NCBI RefSeq assembly: GCF_015240065.1
Contig: NZ_CP060506.1
Location: 1,736,001-1,800,000, forward strand
Direction of reading: 5' to 3'
DNA: 64,000 bases
Origin: Nanchangia anserum
Lineage (GTDB): Bacteria; Actinomycetota; Actinomycetes; Actinomycetales; Actinomycetaceae
Shown: piece after piece, positions 39,932 through 49,353 of the stretch
Numbering within the stretch: position 1 is the stretch's first letter
How the letters are laid out: each line of letters opens with the position of its first letter
Made by a program: the position numbers and the translations under genes
Notes under the pieces: generated by a model
The model's database searches: none
What the model was told of the DNA's origin: nothing
Seen by the model: the letters and a program-made list of their open reading frames with translations, nothing else

Positions 39932-39937
39932 ATCCTA
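39932..39937 (-). promoter_or_regulatory. -10 element for purS-purQ
   Basis: On the minus strand TAGGAT lies 59 nt before the purS start in the 137-nt purC-purS gap. The rest of the gap shows nothing clear. Confidence 0.4.
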
Positions 39938-40009
39938 CATTGCCGCCACTTCGGCCCACTGCCGCCTCACGCGAAGCGGCCGACCCCGACGGAGCCGGCC
40001 GCGTGACGC

Positions 40010-40918
40010 TCAGAGATTGATCGTTTGGCCCGTGAGCATCTCGTAGGCCTCGACGTAGCGATTCGACGTGCGCTCGACGATCTCGTCGGGCAGCGGGGGC
40101 GGGGTCGTTCCCGATGCCGGATCCCACCCCGATTCGTCCGACTTCAGCCAGTCGCGCACGAGCTGCTTGTCGAAGGACGGCGTTGGCGAGCCCGGGTGCC
40201 ACTGGTCGACGGGCCAGAACCGCGAGGAATCGGGCGTGAGGGCCTCGTCGCCGAGCACGACGGCGGGGCCGCCCACCGACACGAGCGAACCAAATTCCAG
40301 CTTGGTATCGGCCAGGATGATGCCGGCGTCGCGGGCGATCTGGGCGGCGCGCTCGTAGATGCGCAGCGACGTCTCGCGCAGCTCGGCGGTGCGCTCGGGG
40401 CCAACCATCTTGTCTACGTCGGCCAAGGTGACATTGATGTCGTGCTTGCCCATGTTCATCTTCGCCGCCGGCGTGAAGATCGGCTGCTCCAGCTCGCTGG
40501 CCTCGACCAGCCCCTCGGGCAGGGAGATGCCGCAGACCTCGCCGGTCTCGTCGTAGTCGGCCTTGCCGGAACCGGTGAGGTAGCCGCGCACGACGCACTC
40601 GAGGGGATACATGTCGAGGCGACGGCAGATCATCGCCCGGCCCGCGACCTGGTCGGGGACCTCGGTCGAGACGACGTGGTTGGGAACGATGTCTTTGAGC
40701 TGATCGAACCACCACAGGCTCATCTGCGTCAGCACGACACCCTTGCCGGGGATGGTCGTCGGCAGGATCTGGTCGAACGCGCTGATGCGGTCGGTGGCGA
40801 CGATGAGGACGGTCTCGGCCTCGTGCGGGCTCACACCCGCGGGGATATACAGTTCACGGACCTTGCCGCCACTGAGGTGGCGCCAGCCGCGCAGTGCCGG
40901 TGCTTGCGAAGTTGCCAT
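40010..40918 (-). CDS. purC: Phosphoribosylaminoimidazole-succinocarboxamide synthase
   Basis: PurC (SAICAR synthetase), 302 aa. Motifs: HLSGGKVRELYIP, ATDRISAFDQILPTTIPGKG, ECVVRGYLTGSG, LADTKLEFG and DEALTPDSSRFWP. The long actinobacterial form is usual at about 300 aa. Start chosen as the ATG at 40918 (MATSQAP). The next gene upstream, of unknown function, lies 81 nt away. Confidence 0.95.
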   Translation of the reverse strand: MATSQAPALRGWRHLSGGKVRELYIPAGVSPHEAETVLIVATDRISAFDQILPTTIPGKGVVLTQMSLWWFDQLKDIVPNHVVSTEVPDQVAGRAMICRRLDMYPLECVVRGYLTGSGKADYDETGEVCGISLPEGLVEASELEQPIFTPAAKMNMGKHDINVTLADVDKMVGPERTAELRETSLRIYERAAQIARDAGIILADTKLEFGSLVSVGGPAVVLGDEALTPDSSRFWPVDQWHPGSPTPSFDKQLVRDWLKSDESGWDPASGTTPPPLPDEIVERTSNRYVEAYEMLTGQTINL

Positions 40919-40999
40919 GGCCACATTGTTACACACGTCACCACGCCGAGCGCGGGGAGTTCACGGGAATGACGCGGACCCCGAACGACCCAGGGGCGG

Positions 41000-41872
41000 T
41001 CAGCCGCGCCAGCCGTCGCGGCGCAGGCGTTCGGAGAGGATGAGTCGCCACAGCTCGCGCGAGGCCGGGGCCAAGTCGAGCAGGCCGACGGGCGTGGCCA
41101 ACCCGAGGGGGGCGGCCGGTCGATCCGCCTCCCAGATCTCGGTCACCGCCAAGTCGGTGGCGCGCAGCCCGGCGGGCAGGTGCCACAGCCACTCGTCGAC
41201 GTGGGCCGGATCCTCGAGCGCGGAGACGACGGCCCACACCCGCTGGGCGCGCGCCGCCTGCGCAAGATTCTCGGACGAGCGCGCGTGCGTCGTCGACGGG
41301 GAATCGATGACAACGAGAACGAGGCTGGCGTCGGGGTAGGTCGCGGCGATCTCGTCGAGCTGCTCGGCCGAGCGCGCCCGCAACCCCTGCCCCGGGGTCA
41401 GCGTCTTTGCCCCGCCGAGGACGACATGGGCCGGACCGGGCGTGCGCCGCGCCAGGCGGGTCGCCGTCTGGATGGCCTCGGTGACGGTGTCGATGCGGCC
41501 GAGGACGACGCTAAACGTGCCCGGGTGAGCGACCAACGCCTCGGACGGGGTGATGAACTCGACGAGGTCGTCCATGCTGCCCGGGCGCAGCCCGGCGATG
41601 CTCGCGGGAACACCGAGCAACTGGAGGTCGGCCCCAGCCAACAGCGGGCGCAGTGAGCGCGCCGCCGCCGATGCCGCCGCATCGCCGCCCGTGTGGGCCG
41701 ATGCCGTGCGTCGCGTTCCGCGCACCCGATACAGGAGGTTATTGAGGTCCTCGGTGACACGGTCCATGTCGCCGAGCGCGCGCGAGGTCATGTCGGCGCG
41801 CGTCCTCGCCAACAGCGACTCGAGCGCCTTATCAGACGACAGCTGCGGATCGGTCGGGTTCACGTCGGGCAC
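41000..41872 (-). CDS. Protein of unknown function between purC and purD
   Basis: A 290-aa soluble protein from a GTG with GGAAGGAC upstream. No catalytic motif is recognised. It has a charged N-terminal helix (LESLLARTRADMTSRALGDM), alternating strands such as FSVVLGRIDTVTEAIQTA and ASLVLVVIDSP, and a leucine-rich end. The pattern suggests an alpha/beta regulatory or nucleotide-sensing fold. Position between purC and purD hints at co-expression with purine genes only. Confidence 0.68.
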   Translation of the reverse strand: MPDVNPTDPQLSSDKALESLLARTRADMTSRALGDMDRVTEDLNNLLYRVRGTRRTASAHTGGDAAASAAARSLRPLLAGADLQLLGVPASIAGLRPGSMDDLVEFITPSEALVAHPGTFSVVLGRIDTVTEAIQTATRLARRTPGPAHVVLGGAKTLTPGQGLRARSAEQLDEIAATYPDASLVLVVIDSPSTTHARSSENLAQAARAQRVWAVVSALEDPAHVDEWLWHLPAGLRATDLAVTEIWEADRPAAPLGLATPVGLLDLAPASRELWRLILSERLRRDGWRG

Positions 41873-41908
41873 GTCCTTCCTGCGGGGTCTAGGCCAGTGT
41901 AGCCGCGC

Positions 41909-43171
41909 TTACGCCTCGGCCTGAACCCGGGCGATATCGCCGCGATAGTGCGACCCCGGCACATCGATGGCGGCGACGGCGCGGTAGGCGCGTTCGCGTG
42001 CCTGCTCGAGCGTGTCACCGGTGGCGACGATGTTGAGGACGCGCCCGCCCGTCGCGATGATCTCGCCGTCGCGCTCGGCCGTGCCGGCGTGGATGACGTA
42101 GACACCCTCGACCTGTGCGGCCTCGTCGAGCCCGCCGATGACCTCGCCCGGTCGGGTGAGGGGGCCGGGGTACCCCTCGTTCGTGATGACGACGGTGACG
42201 GCGGCACCCGGGGTGTTGTCGCCGCGTGCCGGGGCGTCGGCCAGGGTGCCGGTGGCCGCGCGCCACAGCAGCTCGCCGACGCGCTCGCCCTCGAGCGGCA
42301 GGACGACCTGGGTCTCGGGGTCACCGAAGCGAACGTTGAATTCGACGACGCGCACGCCCCGGCTTGTCAGCGCCAGGCCGCAGTAGAGCAGTCCGGTGAA
42401 GGGAGTGCCACGGCGAGCCATCTCGGCGACGACGGGTTCGGCGACCTCGGCAACGACGCGATCGACCAGGTCGGCGTCGATCCACGACAGCGGCGCATAC
42501 GCACCCATGCCGCCGGTGTTGGGGCCACGCTGGCCGTCGAAGACCCGCTTGAAGTCCTGCGCCGGGCTCAACGGGACGACGGTGTGGCCGTCGCACAGAC
42601 AAAACAGCGACACCTCGGGGCCGTCGAGGAACTCCTCGACGACGACCTGCCCGTCACCGGCCACGCAGGCGCGGCCGTGGGCGAGCGCCCCGTCGCGATC
42701 CTCGGTAACGACGACGCCCTTGCCGGCGGCCAACCCGTCGTCCTTGACGACATAGGGGGCGCCGAAGCGATCGAGTGCGGCGGCGACCTCGTCCTCGCTG
42801 CGACACACGAGGCAGGCGGCGGTCGCGACGCCTGCGGACTCCATGACGTCCTTGGCGAACGCCTTCGACGCCTCGAGGCGGGCGGCCGCGCGCGAGGGAC
42901 CGAAACAGGCGATTCCGGCGGCACGCACCGTGTCGGCGACACCGGCGACGAGCGGGGCCTCGGGGCCGATCACGCACAGGTCGATGTCGTGCTCGCCACA
43001 CCACGCGGCGACGGCGTCTGCGTCGAGAGGATCGAGATCAATCAGCGTCGCGACGTCGCGCATCCCCGGGTTTCCGGGAGCGGCGAATAGGTCAGACCGG
43101 GCAGTGGTGACAGACAGGGCTCGAACAAGGGCACCTTCGCGGCCCCCGGAACCAAGAATGAGGGTCTTCAC
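41909..43171 (-). CDS. purD: Phosphoribosylamine-glycine ligase
   Basis: GAR synthetase, 420 aa, an ATP-grasp enzyme of purine step 2. Motifs: ILGSGGREGALVRAL, PEAPLVAGVADTVR, KAFAKDVMESAGV, VVKDDGLAAGKGVVV, GPNTGGMGAYAP and VEFNVRFGDPETQ. GTG at 43171 follows GGAGGGC and gives the standard start. It is divergent from the MoxR operon. Confidence 0.96.
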   Translation of the reverse strand: MKTLILGSGGREGALVRALSVTTARSDLFAAPGNPGMRDVATLIDLDPLDADAVAAWCGEHDIDLCVIGPEAPLVAGVADTVRAAGIACFGPSRAAARLEASKAFAKDVMESAGVATAACLVCRSEDEVAAALDRFGAPYVVKDDGLAAGKGVVVTEDRDGALAHGRACVAGDGQVVVEEFLDGPEVSLFCLCDGHTVVPLSPAQDFKRVFDGQRGPNTGGMGAYAPLSWIDADLVDRVVAEVAEPVVAEMARRGTPFTGLLYCGLALTSRGVRVVEFNVRFGDPETQVVLPLEGERVGELLWRAATGTLADAPARGDNTPGAAVTVVITNEGYPGPLTRPGEVIGGLDEAAQVEGVYVIHAGTAERDGEIIATGGRVLNIVATGDTLEQARERAYRAVAAIDVPGSHYRGDIARVQAEA

Positions 43172-43266
43172 GCCCTCCAGCGTACCAATCGGGCGCGCGA
43201 GCGGGCGGGGCTGTGTCCACACGCAGGCACCCGGCGTCGCGGCGCCCGGGAGCGGCCGCATTGCCT

Positions 43267-43274
43267 TATACACT
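43267..43274 (+). promoter_or_regulatory. -10 element for the MoxR/VWA operon
   Basis: TATACACT lies 33 nt before the moxR start and AGGAGC precedes the ATG. Confidence 0.5.
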
Positions 43275-43307
43275 GAGGCCATTCGTCACACACGTCCAGG
43301 AGCTGCC

Positions 43308-44339
43308 ATGACGCACGCGTCCCGCCCGCATCCCGAGGATCCCTCCGGCACGAGCCCGGCTACGCTCGATGCAACCGAGCTGGCCCGCGCGGGCGACATC
43401 ATCGACCAGATCACCTCGCACGTGCGGCTGCGCATCATCGGCCAGGACGACCTGACCCAGGCCCTCCTCATCACGCTCATGGCCCGCGGCCACATCCTCA
43501 TCGAATCGGTGCCGGGGCTCGCGAAGACGACCGCCGCGAAGACCTTCGCGTCCGTCAACGCGTCCTTTGCCCGCATCCAGTGCACGCCCGACCTCATGCC
43601 GTCCGACATCGTCGGCACCCAGATTTTCTCGATGTCGTCCGGGCATATGACGACGCAGCTGGGGCCGGTCCACGCGAACTTCGTCCTCCTCGACGAGATC
43701 AACCGTTCCTCGGCAAAGACCCAGTCGGCCATGCTTCAGGCCATGGAGGAGCGCCAGGTGAGCATCGGCGGCACGGACTACCCGTTGCCGGCGCCGTTCA
43801 TGGTCATGGCGACCCAAAACCCCATCGAGGAAGAGGGCACCTACGTCCTGCCCGAGGCCCAGATGGACCGATTCTTGCTCAAGACGGTGCTGCCCTACCC
43901 GACGCCTAGCGACGAGATCGCCGTGGTCGCCGCCCACGCGGCCGGATCTTTCGACGCGGACCTGCCCGAGGGCACCGTCACCACCGAGGACATCGCGACC
44001 CTTCAGGGCTACTGCGCACGCGTCTACGTTCACCCGAGCATCCAGACCTACATCGTCGACCTCATCAACACCACGCGCGGCGGCGGCCCCTCCCCCATTC
44101 CCGGCCTCATGGCCAACCTGCGGATGGGCGCGTCTCCGCGCGGGTCCCTCGCGCTCATGCGCGCGGCCCAGGCTCACGCCCTGCTCGCCCAGCGCAGCTA
44201 CGTCATTCCCGACGACGTCACAGCGACCCGCCACGCCGTGCTGCGCCACCGCATCGTGCGCACCTACGACGCGATCGCCCAGGGGATCTCGCCGGAGTCC
44301 ATCATCGACTCCGTCTTCCAGGTGGTGCCGGTCCCCTAA
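43308..44339 (+). CDS. MoxR-type AAA+ ATPase
   Basis: A 343-aa ATPase with Walker A in ESVPGLAKTTAAKT, Walker B in FVLLDEINRSSAKTQ, sensor region MVMATQNPIEEEGTYVLPEAQMDRF (read as ATQNPIEEEGTYVLP and QMDRF) and the MoxR C-terminal lid. MoxR ATPases act as chaperones that activate or assemble partners, usually with VWA proteins encoded next door, as here. It leads a six-gene operon in which every junction overlaps by 1 to 4 nt. Confidence 0.93.
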   Translation: MTHASRPHPEDPSGTSPATLDATELARAGDIIDQITSHVRLRIIGQDDLTQALLITLMARGHILIESVPGLAKTTAAKTFASVNASFARIQCTPDLMPSDIVGTQIFSMSSGHMTTQLGPVHANFVLLDEINRSSAKTQSAMLQAMEERQVSIGGTDYPLPAPFMVMATQNPIEEEGTYVLPEAQMDRFLLKTVLPYPTPSDEIAVVAAHAAGSFDADLPEGTVTTEDIATLQGYCARVYVHPSIQTYIVDLINTTRGGGPSPIPGLMANLRMGASPRGSLALMRAAQAHALLAQRSYVIPDDVTATRHAVLRHRIVRTYDAIAQGISPESIIDSVFQVVPVP

Positions 44340-45211
44340 TGCCGTCCTCGTCGCTGCTGGCCGCCGTCCGCGCTCGCCTGTCCCTGCCACACGTGCGCAG
44401 GGCGGTGCGGGCGCTCGAGGGTGCCCATCACAGCCTCGCGGCCGATCGCGGCTTCGACTTCGACCAGATCGCCCCCTACCAACCCGGCCAGGACGTGTCG
44501 CGGATCGACTGGGCGGCCACCGCGCGCTCGGGGGAACCCATGTCGCGGCGGTTCCTCACCTCGACGAACGCTCCGCTCCTCGTCATCGCCGACACGGGGC
44601 GCGAGATGAGCGCGCTGGCTCCGTCCGGGGAAACCAAGTCGGCGATTGCCGCTGAGGCGGCCGCGATCCTCGCGTTTCTCGCCGCGATGCGTTCCGACCC
44701 GTTCGGGATCGTCTTCGGCACCCGAACGCAGGGGCGCTACCTGCCCCCGCGCTCGGGCAACGCCCACGCCGAGGTGGTCCTGCGCACGCTGCGCGCAGCC
44801 TACGGACCCGACCAGGCCCCGTCGCACCTGGGGGCCGTCATCGCCCACGCGAACCGGATGCTGCGTCGGCCCGGGCTCGTCGTCATCCTCACCGACATCG
44901 TCCAAGCCGGCGAGGCGATCGAGGAGCTGCGCCGGCTGCGGGCACGCCACCGCGTCTACGTCCTCACGATCGCCGATCGAGACCCGGCCGACCTCGCGGG
45001 GAGCGACGTCTACGACGCGCAGCTGGGACCGCTTGACGACACCCTGCTTGCCCACCGCGAGGTCACCGCGCAGGCGCGCGCCTGGGCCGCCGGGGTGCGC
45101 AGGCGCGCCGAGGAAGGACTGGATTCCCTCGCCGTGCCGCACCGCGACGTCGCCTCGTCCGAGGGGCTCATCGACGCGTTTTACGGGCTCTTTCGCGGGA
45201 GGTCACGATGA
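44339..45211 (+). CDS. DUF58-domain protein of the MoxR operon
   Basis: A 290-aa protein with the DUF58 signature around DFDQIAPYQPGQDVSRIDWAATA, of which the core is YQPGQDVSRIDWAATAR, and a VWA-like fold with LLVIADTG. These partners follow moxR in nearly all such operons. The ATG overlaps the moxR stop by one base. Confidence 0.87.
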   Translation: MPSSSLLAAVRARLSLPHVRRAVRALEGAHHSLAADRGFDFDQIAPYQPGQDVSRIDWAATARSGEPMSRRFLTSTNAPLLVIADTGREMSALAPSGETKSAIAAEAAAILAFLAAMRSDPFGIVFGTRTQGRYLPPRSGNAHAEVVLRTLRAAYGPDQAPSHLGAVIAHANRMLRRPGLVVILTDIVQAGEAIEELRRLRARHRVYVLTIADRDPADLAGSDVYDAQLGPLDDTLLAHREVTAQARAWAAGVRRRAEEGLDSLAVPHRDVASSEGLIDAFYGLFRGRSR

Positions 45212-45792
45212 TCGCCGCCGCCGGTGACCTCATTCCGACGACCCCGTTCGGCGCGTGGGTCCTGTGGCTCGGCATGGTTCTCGTCTTCGGTTCTGCCGCC
45301 GTCGCCGGGTGGATGCGCATCGTCATGCGCATTCCGCCCGCGCCACGCCAGCTGCTGCGCCAGCGCAGCCTGCACGAGATCTCGATCGAGGAGCGCCGCC
45401 TACTGCTCTCCCAGGTCGACGAGGTGCGCGCCGAGGCCGTGTCCGGACAGCAGTCGCTCTCCCAGACCCACCTCAGCCTCGCCGCGATTCTGCGCGCCCT
45501 GGGCACCCGGGCGACGACGCAAAACCTCGAGGTCGCCACGCTGGGCGAGATCCGCCGGGCGCTCGGGGACATCTGGCCGGATTTTTGCGACACGCTTGCC
45601 CGCTGCCAGGAACCGAGCTTCGCTGCCCTTTCCCGCGCCGATCTGGAGGAGAACCTGACGCGCGTGCGCACCCTCATCTACAACGCGACACAGGCGGCCG
45701 ACGTTCCCGATGCCCCACGCTGGCGCGACCGGTTTGGGCGTGCCCCTCAGCGGGAGGCTCCCCACGCCCAGCATCCGCAGGAGCGGCCATGA
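45208..45792 (+). CDS. Single-pass membrane protein of the MoxR operon
   Basis: A 194-aa protein with one N-terminal helix (FGAWVLWLGMVLVFGSAAVAGW) and a hydrophilic helical domain (residues 50-170) ending in a polar tail. It holds the place of DUF4381-type proteins in Bat operons, but shows no clear sequence motif. Start overlaps the DUF58 gene by 4 nt. Confidence 0.75.
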   Translation: MIAAAGDLIPTTPFGAWVLWLGMVLVFGSAAVAGWMRIVMRIPPAPRQLLRQRSLHEISIEERRLLLSQVDEVRAEAVSGQQSLSQTHLSLAAILRALGTRATTQNLEVATLGEIRRALGDIWPDFCDTLARCQEPSFAALSRADLEENLTRVRTLIYNATQAADVPDAPRWRDRFGRAPQREAPHAQHPQERP

Positions 45793-46808
45793 GCGCTGTT
45801 CTTGCCCTCCTTGCCCTCGCGATCTTCGTCGCCGCCGCCGTCATCGGGTGGCACCGCGGCGGTGTCCACGCGGGCGAGCCGACGCGGGTTGCCCACTCGG
45901 GATACGTCGCGGCCCTGCCGATCGTCCAGCGCATCCGCGCGCGCCGGAAGCGCCGGGTCATCTTTGCTGGGATGGGGATGGCGATCATCGCTGCTATCCT
46001 CGTCGCCCTCGCGACCGTTCCCTCTCACCACGAGGCCCAGCGCCCCAAGGTGACGACGCGCGACGTCATCTTCTGCCTCGATGTGTCGGGGTCGATGCTT
46101 CCCCTCGACCGCGACATCATCGAGTCGATGTCCCGTCTGACCCGGCAGTTTAACGGCGAACGCGTCGGCCTCGTGCTGTGGAATTCGCGCCCGCTGACCG
46201 TTTTCCCGCCTACGGATGACTACGCCCTCGTTCACCGCCAACTCGCGCACCTGTCGGACCTTCTCGACACCGTTCACGTCGAGGATCACGAGGTCTATGG
46301 CTCGGGCGAGCTCATCGACTACCTGGAGACCACGACGAGCGACGACGAGTACTCCTCCTCGCTCGTCGGCGACGGGCTGGCGACGTGCGCGCAGGCGTTC
46401 CCGCCCTCGCGCGATGAGCGCTCGCGCTCGCTCGTCTTCGCCACCGACAACCTCCAAATTGGCAACGGTATCTACACCCTGCCCCAGGCGATCGACCAGG
46501 TGCGCGACGCCTCGATCACCCTGTTCACCGTATATTCCAGCCTCGACGACAACTTGGGGGCGAACCTCAAGGTATCCCAGGCGCGCGATCAGCTGGAGTC
46601 GGAAACGCGACGCGCGGGTGGGCGGTTCTTCGCCGCCGACGATCCCGACGTCACGGATGAGATCCTCGCCCAGATCGAGGCGAGTCTCGCCGGCGAGGTC
46701 GACGATCCGCCCCCGCCGATCGTCCACGACGACGACCGGGGGCTGACCCAGTGGCTCGCGCTGCTTTTCGTGCCGACCCTGGCATGGGGATGGGCGGTGC
46801 GCCGATGA
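45789..46808 (+). CDS. VWA-domain membrane protein (BatA-like)
   Basis: A 339-aa protein with two N-terminal helices, a VWA domain and a C-terminal helix (WLALLFVPTLAWGWAV). The metal-ion site is intact: VIFCLDVSGSML (DxSxS), and a later Asp in FATDN. Such proteins bind partners through the metal site and work with MoxR. Overlaps neighbours by 4 nt at both ends. Confidence 0.88.
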   Translation: MSAVLALLALAIFVAAAVIGWHRGGVHAGEPTRVAHSGYVAALPIVQRIRARRKRRVIFAGMGMAIIAAILVALATVPSHHEAQRPKVTTRDVIFCLDVSGSMLPLDRDIIESMSRLTRQFNGERVGLVLWNSRPLTVFPPTDDYALVHRQLAHLSDLLDTVHVEDHEVYGSGELIDYLETTTSDDEYSSSLVGDGLATCAQAFPPSRDERSRSLVFATDNLQIGNGIYTLPQAIDQVRDASITLFTVYSSLDDNLGANLKVSQARDQLESETRRAGGRFFAADDPDVTDEILAQIEASLAGEVDDPPPPIVHDDDRGLTQWLALLFVPTLAWGWAVRR

Positions 46809-47806
46809 GCCTCGACTGGAATATCCCGGCCCCCGTGTGCATCGCCTTTGTCGCCTGGGCCGTGGTCATACTCGTCGCCCAGGCCGTCCGCGACGGCCGC
46901 CGCGCCCGCTGGGTGTGGGGACGACGCGCGGCGATGGCCGTGCTCATCCTCATCATGGGGATCACCCCGTCGCTGCCCCAAGCCACGAGCGCATTCGTCT
47001 CTTCTCTCAACGTCGTCATCGTCGTCGACAAGACGACATCGATGAGCGCCGCAGATATGCCCGGCGGCACCTCGCGCCTCGATGCTATGCGAGCCGACAT
47101 GCGCGAGATCGCGTCGACGCTGTCGGGGGCGCGCTTCGAGATCATCACCGTGGCCGGGCGCGCGCAGCGGGAACTGCCGTGGACGACGGACGCCGGCGCC
47201 GTCGTCGCCTACGCCGACGCGCTCACGCCCGAGATCGCCTACTACGCCACGGGCACCGACGTGTCCATCGCCGCCTCGATGGCCAACTCCGACGCGCGCT
47301 CGGCCACCGAAGACGCCGGACGAGCCGCCCTCATCATCCTCAGCGATGGCGAGGGCACCGCGTCCTCGCTCGCCACCTCGCACTATGACGACGCCGTCTT
47401 TAGCCAGGGAATCGTGGCGACGTACGGAACCCGGCAGGGGGGAACCATGCGGCCCTACCTCGGGGGCGGAAAGTTCGGCGATGAGATCCGCGATCCCGAG
47501 ACCGGAGCGGCCGCAGTCTCGCACGCGGATCCCGAGGCGATGGCGAAGCTCGCCTCCCAACTGGGGATTCCGGCAGTGAACCGAGGAGCCGGGGAGGAGC
47601 TGACGGGCGCGCTGCACCGCCTCGTGAGCGATGACGGTGACACTGTCACGGTCGAGACGACCGTCCCGCGCCATGTCATCTGGCCCCTGACGTGGATCCT
47701 CGTCGGTCTCGTCGCCTGGGAGATCTTCGCCCAAGCCCGGTTCACCCGCATCCGCCGCGACCGGATCCGCCAGCTGCACACCCCGACGACGGGAGGCGAG
47801 CGATGA
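46805..47806 (+). CDS. VWA-domain membrane protein (BatB-like)
   Basis: A 333-aa protein, second VWA protein of the operon, with N-terminal and C-terminal helices (ICIAFVAWAVVILVAQAV-type and VIWPLTWILVGLVAWEIF). The metal site reads VVDKTTSMSA, a DxTxS variant of DxSxS, and LSDGEG supplies the later Asp. The variant may bind metal less typically. Two VWA proteins side by side is the Bat arrangement. Confidence 0.87.
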   Translation: MSLDWNIPAPVCIAFVAWAVVILVAQAVRDGRRARWVWGRRAAMAVLILIMGITPSLPQATSAFVSSLNVVIVVDKTTSMSAADMPGGTSRLDAMRADMREIASTLSGARFEIITVAGRAQRELPWTTDAGAVVAYADALTPEIAYYATGTDVSIAASMANSDARSATEDAGRAALIILSDGEGTASSLATSHYDDAVFSQGIVATYGTRQGGTMRPYLGGGKFGDEIRDPETGAAAVSHADPEAMAKLASQLGIPAVNRGAGEELTGALHRLVSDDGDTVTVETTVPRHVIWPLTWILVGLVAWEIFAQARFTRIRRDRIRQLHTPTTGGER

Positions 47807-48618
47807 CACGCCCTCGACTACCCCGCCGCCAGCCGGACGTGCGCGAACACGTGCGCCAGCTCCCTCGGCCCCTGCGCATCGCGATGCGCATCGTCACCGC
47901 GTTGGTGGCACTCGTGTGCATCGCCGGCATCGCGCTGTGCGGCCTGTGGGGCTGGTCGCTCACCTCATCCCACGCCGCGAATGAGCGACTGTTTGGGCGC
48001 GCCCTGGCGGGTTTCGGCGACCAGTACGCGTTGACGCGGACGTGGCCGGAGCCGTGGCGGTCCCCCTACAACATCGGCACGGCGCGGCTCATGGCGGGGC
48101 GCACCGACGAGGGCGTCGACCGGCTAACGGAGGCGTTCCGGCTCGTTCCTACCGCCGATCGACACACGATCGATGGGACGGACTACATCGTCAACGTCAA
48201 TTCCCCCGAGTGCCTCGTTCGCATCAACCTGTCGATCGGCATCGAACGCCAGGGCGACGCGCTGGCCGCCGCCGGCGACACTGGCGGCGCGACGGCGAGC
48301 TACGCGCAAGCCGCACGCATGTCGCAGCCGTGCGCCGGCCCCAGCGGCGCAAACACGGACAGGGGACAGCAGGCGCACGACGCCCACGACCGCCAGTCGT
48401 CCAAGAGCGAGCAGGGCTCACCGTTGGATTCGTCGACGGACCATCCGACGCAGCCGACCTCACCCGAGACCTCGCCGTCGCCGCAGAACACGGACACCGG
48501 CGCCGAAGAACAGCGCCGCAATAAACTGCGCGAGCGCAACCGCGACGCACACGAACGCGAGGAGCAATCTCCGGAAGAGTCCGAGACTCCGCAGCTGCCC
48601 GATGGACGGTACTGGTAA
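47803..48618 (+). CDS. Membrane-anchored TPR-like protein of the MoxR operon
   Basis: A 271-aa protein: one N-terminal helix (IVTALVALVCIAGIALCGLWGW), a helical TPR-like region with SPYNIGTARLMAGRTDEGV, and a long polar Ser/Gln/Glu-rich tail. It resembles BatC-type TPR partners of VWA proteins but lacks a clear repeat. It is the last gene before a strong hairpin. Confidence 0.75.
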   Translation: MTRPRLPRRQPDVREHVRQLPRPLRIAMRIVTALVALVCIAGIALCGLWGWSLTSSHAANERLFGRALAGFGDQYALTRTWPEPWRSPYNIGTARLMAGRTDEGVDRLTEAFRLVPTADRHTIDGTDYIVNVNSPECLVRINLSIGIERQGDALAAAGDTGGATASYAQAARMSQPCAGPSGANTDRGQQAHDAHDRQSSKSEQGSPLDSSTDHPTQPTSPETSPSPQNTDTGAEEQRRNKLRERNRDAHEREEQSPEESETPQLPDGRYW

Positions 48619-48622
48619 TACG

Positions 48623-48651
48623 TGAGCGCCCGGCCTGTGGCCGGGCGCTCA
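48623..48651 (+). terminator. Hairpin terminator of the MoxR/VWA operon
   Basis: A perfect 13-bp stem (TGAGCGCCCGGCC) with a TGT loop, 5 nt after the last stop. It also lies past the end of the opposing DUF3073 gene. Confidence 0.85.
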
Positions 48652-48675
48652 TCGATACGTGGGGACGGCGATCGT

Positions 48676-48876
48676 CTAGCGTCCGCCGTCGTACCAGTCG
48701 TCATCGCCGGTGGCCGAGGGAACGTCCTCGTACCGCCAAGCATCGTCATCGCCGCTCTCGCGCTTGCGCTGCGCCTGTAGCTCGCGCTGCAACGCGTCGT
48801 AGTCGGTCTCGGGGCTGAAATACTTCAGCTTGCGAGCAACCTTCGTCTGCTTAGCCTTCTGACGGCCGCGCCCCAT
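48676..48876 (-). CDS. DUF3073-family protein
   Basis: A 66-aa actinobacteria-specific protein: MGRGRQKAKQTKVARKLKYFSP at the start (conserved core RQKAKQTKVARKLKYF), then an acidic end. The ATG at 48876 gives the family start. The basic N-terminus resembles nucleic-acid-binding tails; the function is unknown. Confidence 0.9.
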   Translation of the reverse strand: MGRGRQKAKQTKVARKLKYFSPETDYDALQRELQAQRKRESGDDDAWRYEDVPSATGDDDWYDGGR

Positions 48877-49035
48877 GGGGTCGACCCCCTCCACGTGTCA
48901 CGGGCGGCACGCGAAGGTGCGCCCTCATCTGTTTAGAAATTTTTCGATGCCCCAACCGTACCGCGAACAGTGGCAATTTGCCTACGCCAGGACGAGGCAT
49001 GCCCGAACCCAGAACTTTTCGGGCAGTGGAGGCGA

Positions 49036-49353
49036 CTATTTGATAAGGCGACGAACGAGCGCGAAGCCCACGAGACCGGCCCCTGCCGCGGCACCGGCGA
49101 GGATCGCACGGGCCCGATTGTCGCCGTGCTTGGCGTCCTCGAGCGTGCGCTGCGCCTGGACCTGGAGATCGCGGGCCTTCACCTTCGCCTGATCGCCGAG
49201 TTCGCGAGCACCGGCCTGGGCCTGCTGCTTCGAGCGCTTCACAGCACGGCGCGGGTCGACCTGGTCGACCAGCTGGTTGAGAGTGTCCGTGATCTCTTCG
49301 CGCGTGTGGCGCAGCTGCTCCTCGATCTGGGCTTGCGACATCTGCTCGCTCAC
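49036..49353 (-). CDS. DUF3618-family protein
   Basis: A 105-aa protein: the DUF3618 core IEEQLRHTREEITDTLNQL, a coiled-coil-like charged middle and a C-terminal membrane helix (ILAGAAAGAGLVGFALVRRL). Its GTG overlaps the holin-X gene by 4 nt, and this pair is common in actinobacteria. The function is unknown. Confidence 0.86.
   Translation of the reverse strand: MSEQMSQAQIEEQLRHTREEITDTLNQLVDQVDPRRAVKRSKQQAQAGARELGDQAKVKARDLQVQAQRTLEDAKHGDNRARAILAGAAAGAGLVGFALVRRLIK

Noticed and set aside
40926-40931. -10 element for a leaderless purC
   Set aside because: TAACAA lacks the final T of the TANNNT pattern seen at the other genes, so it was not called.
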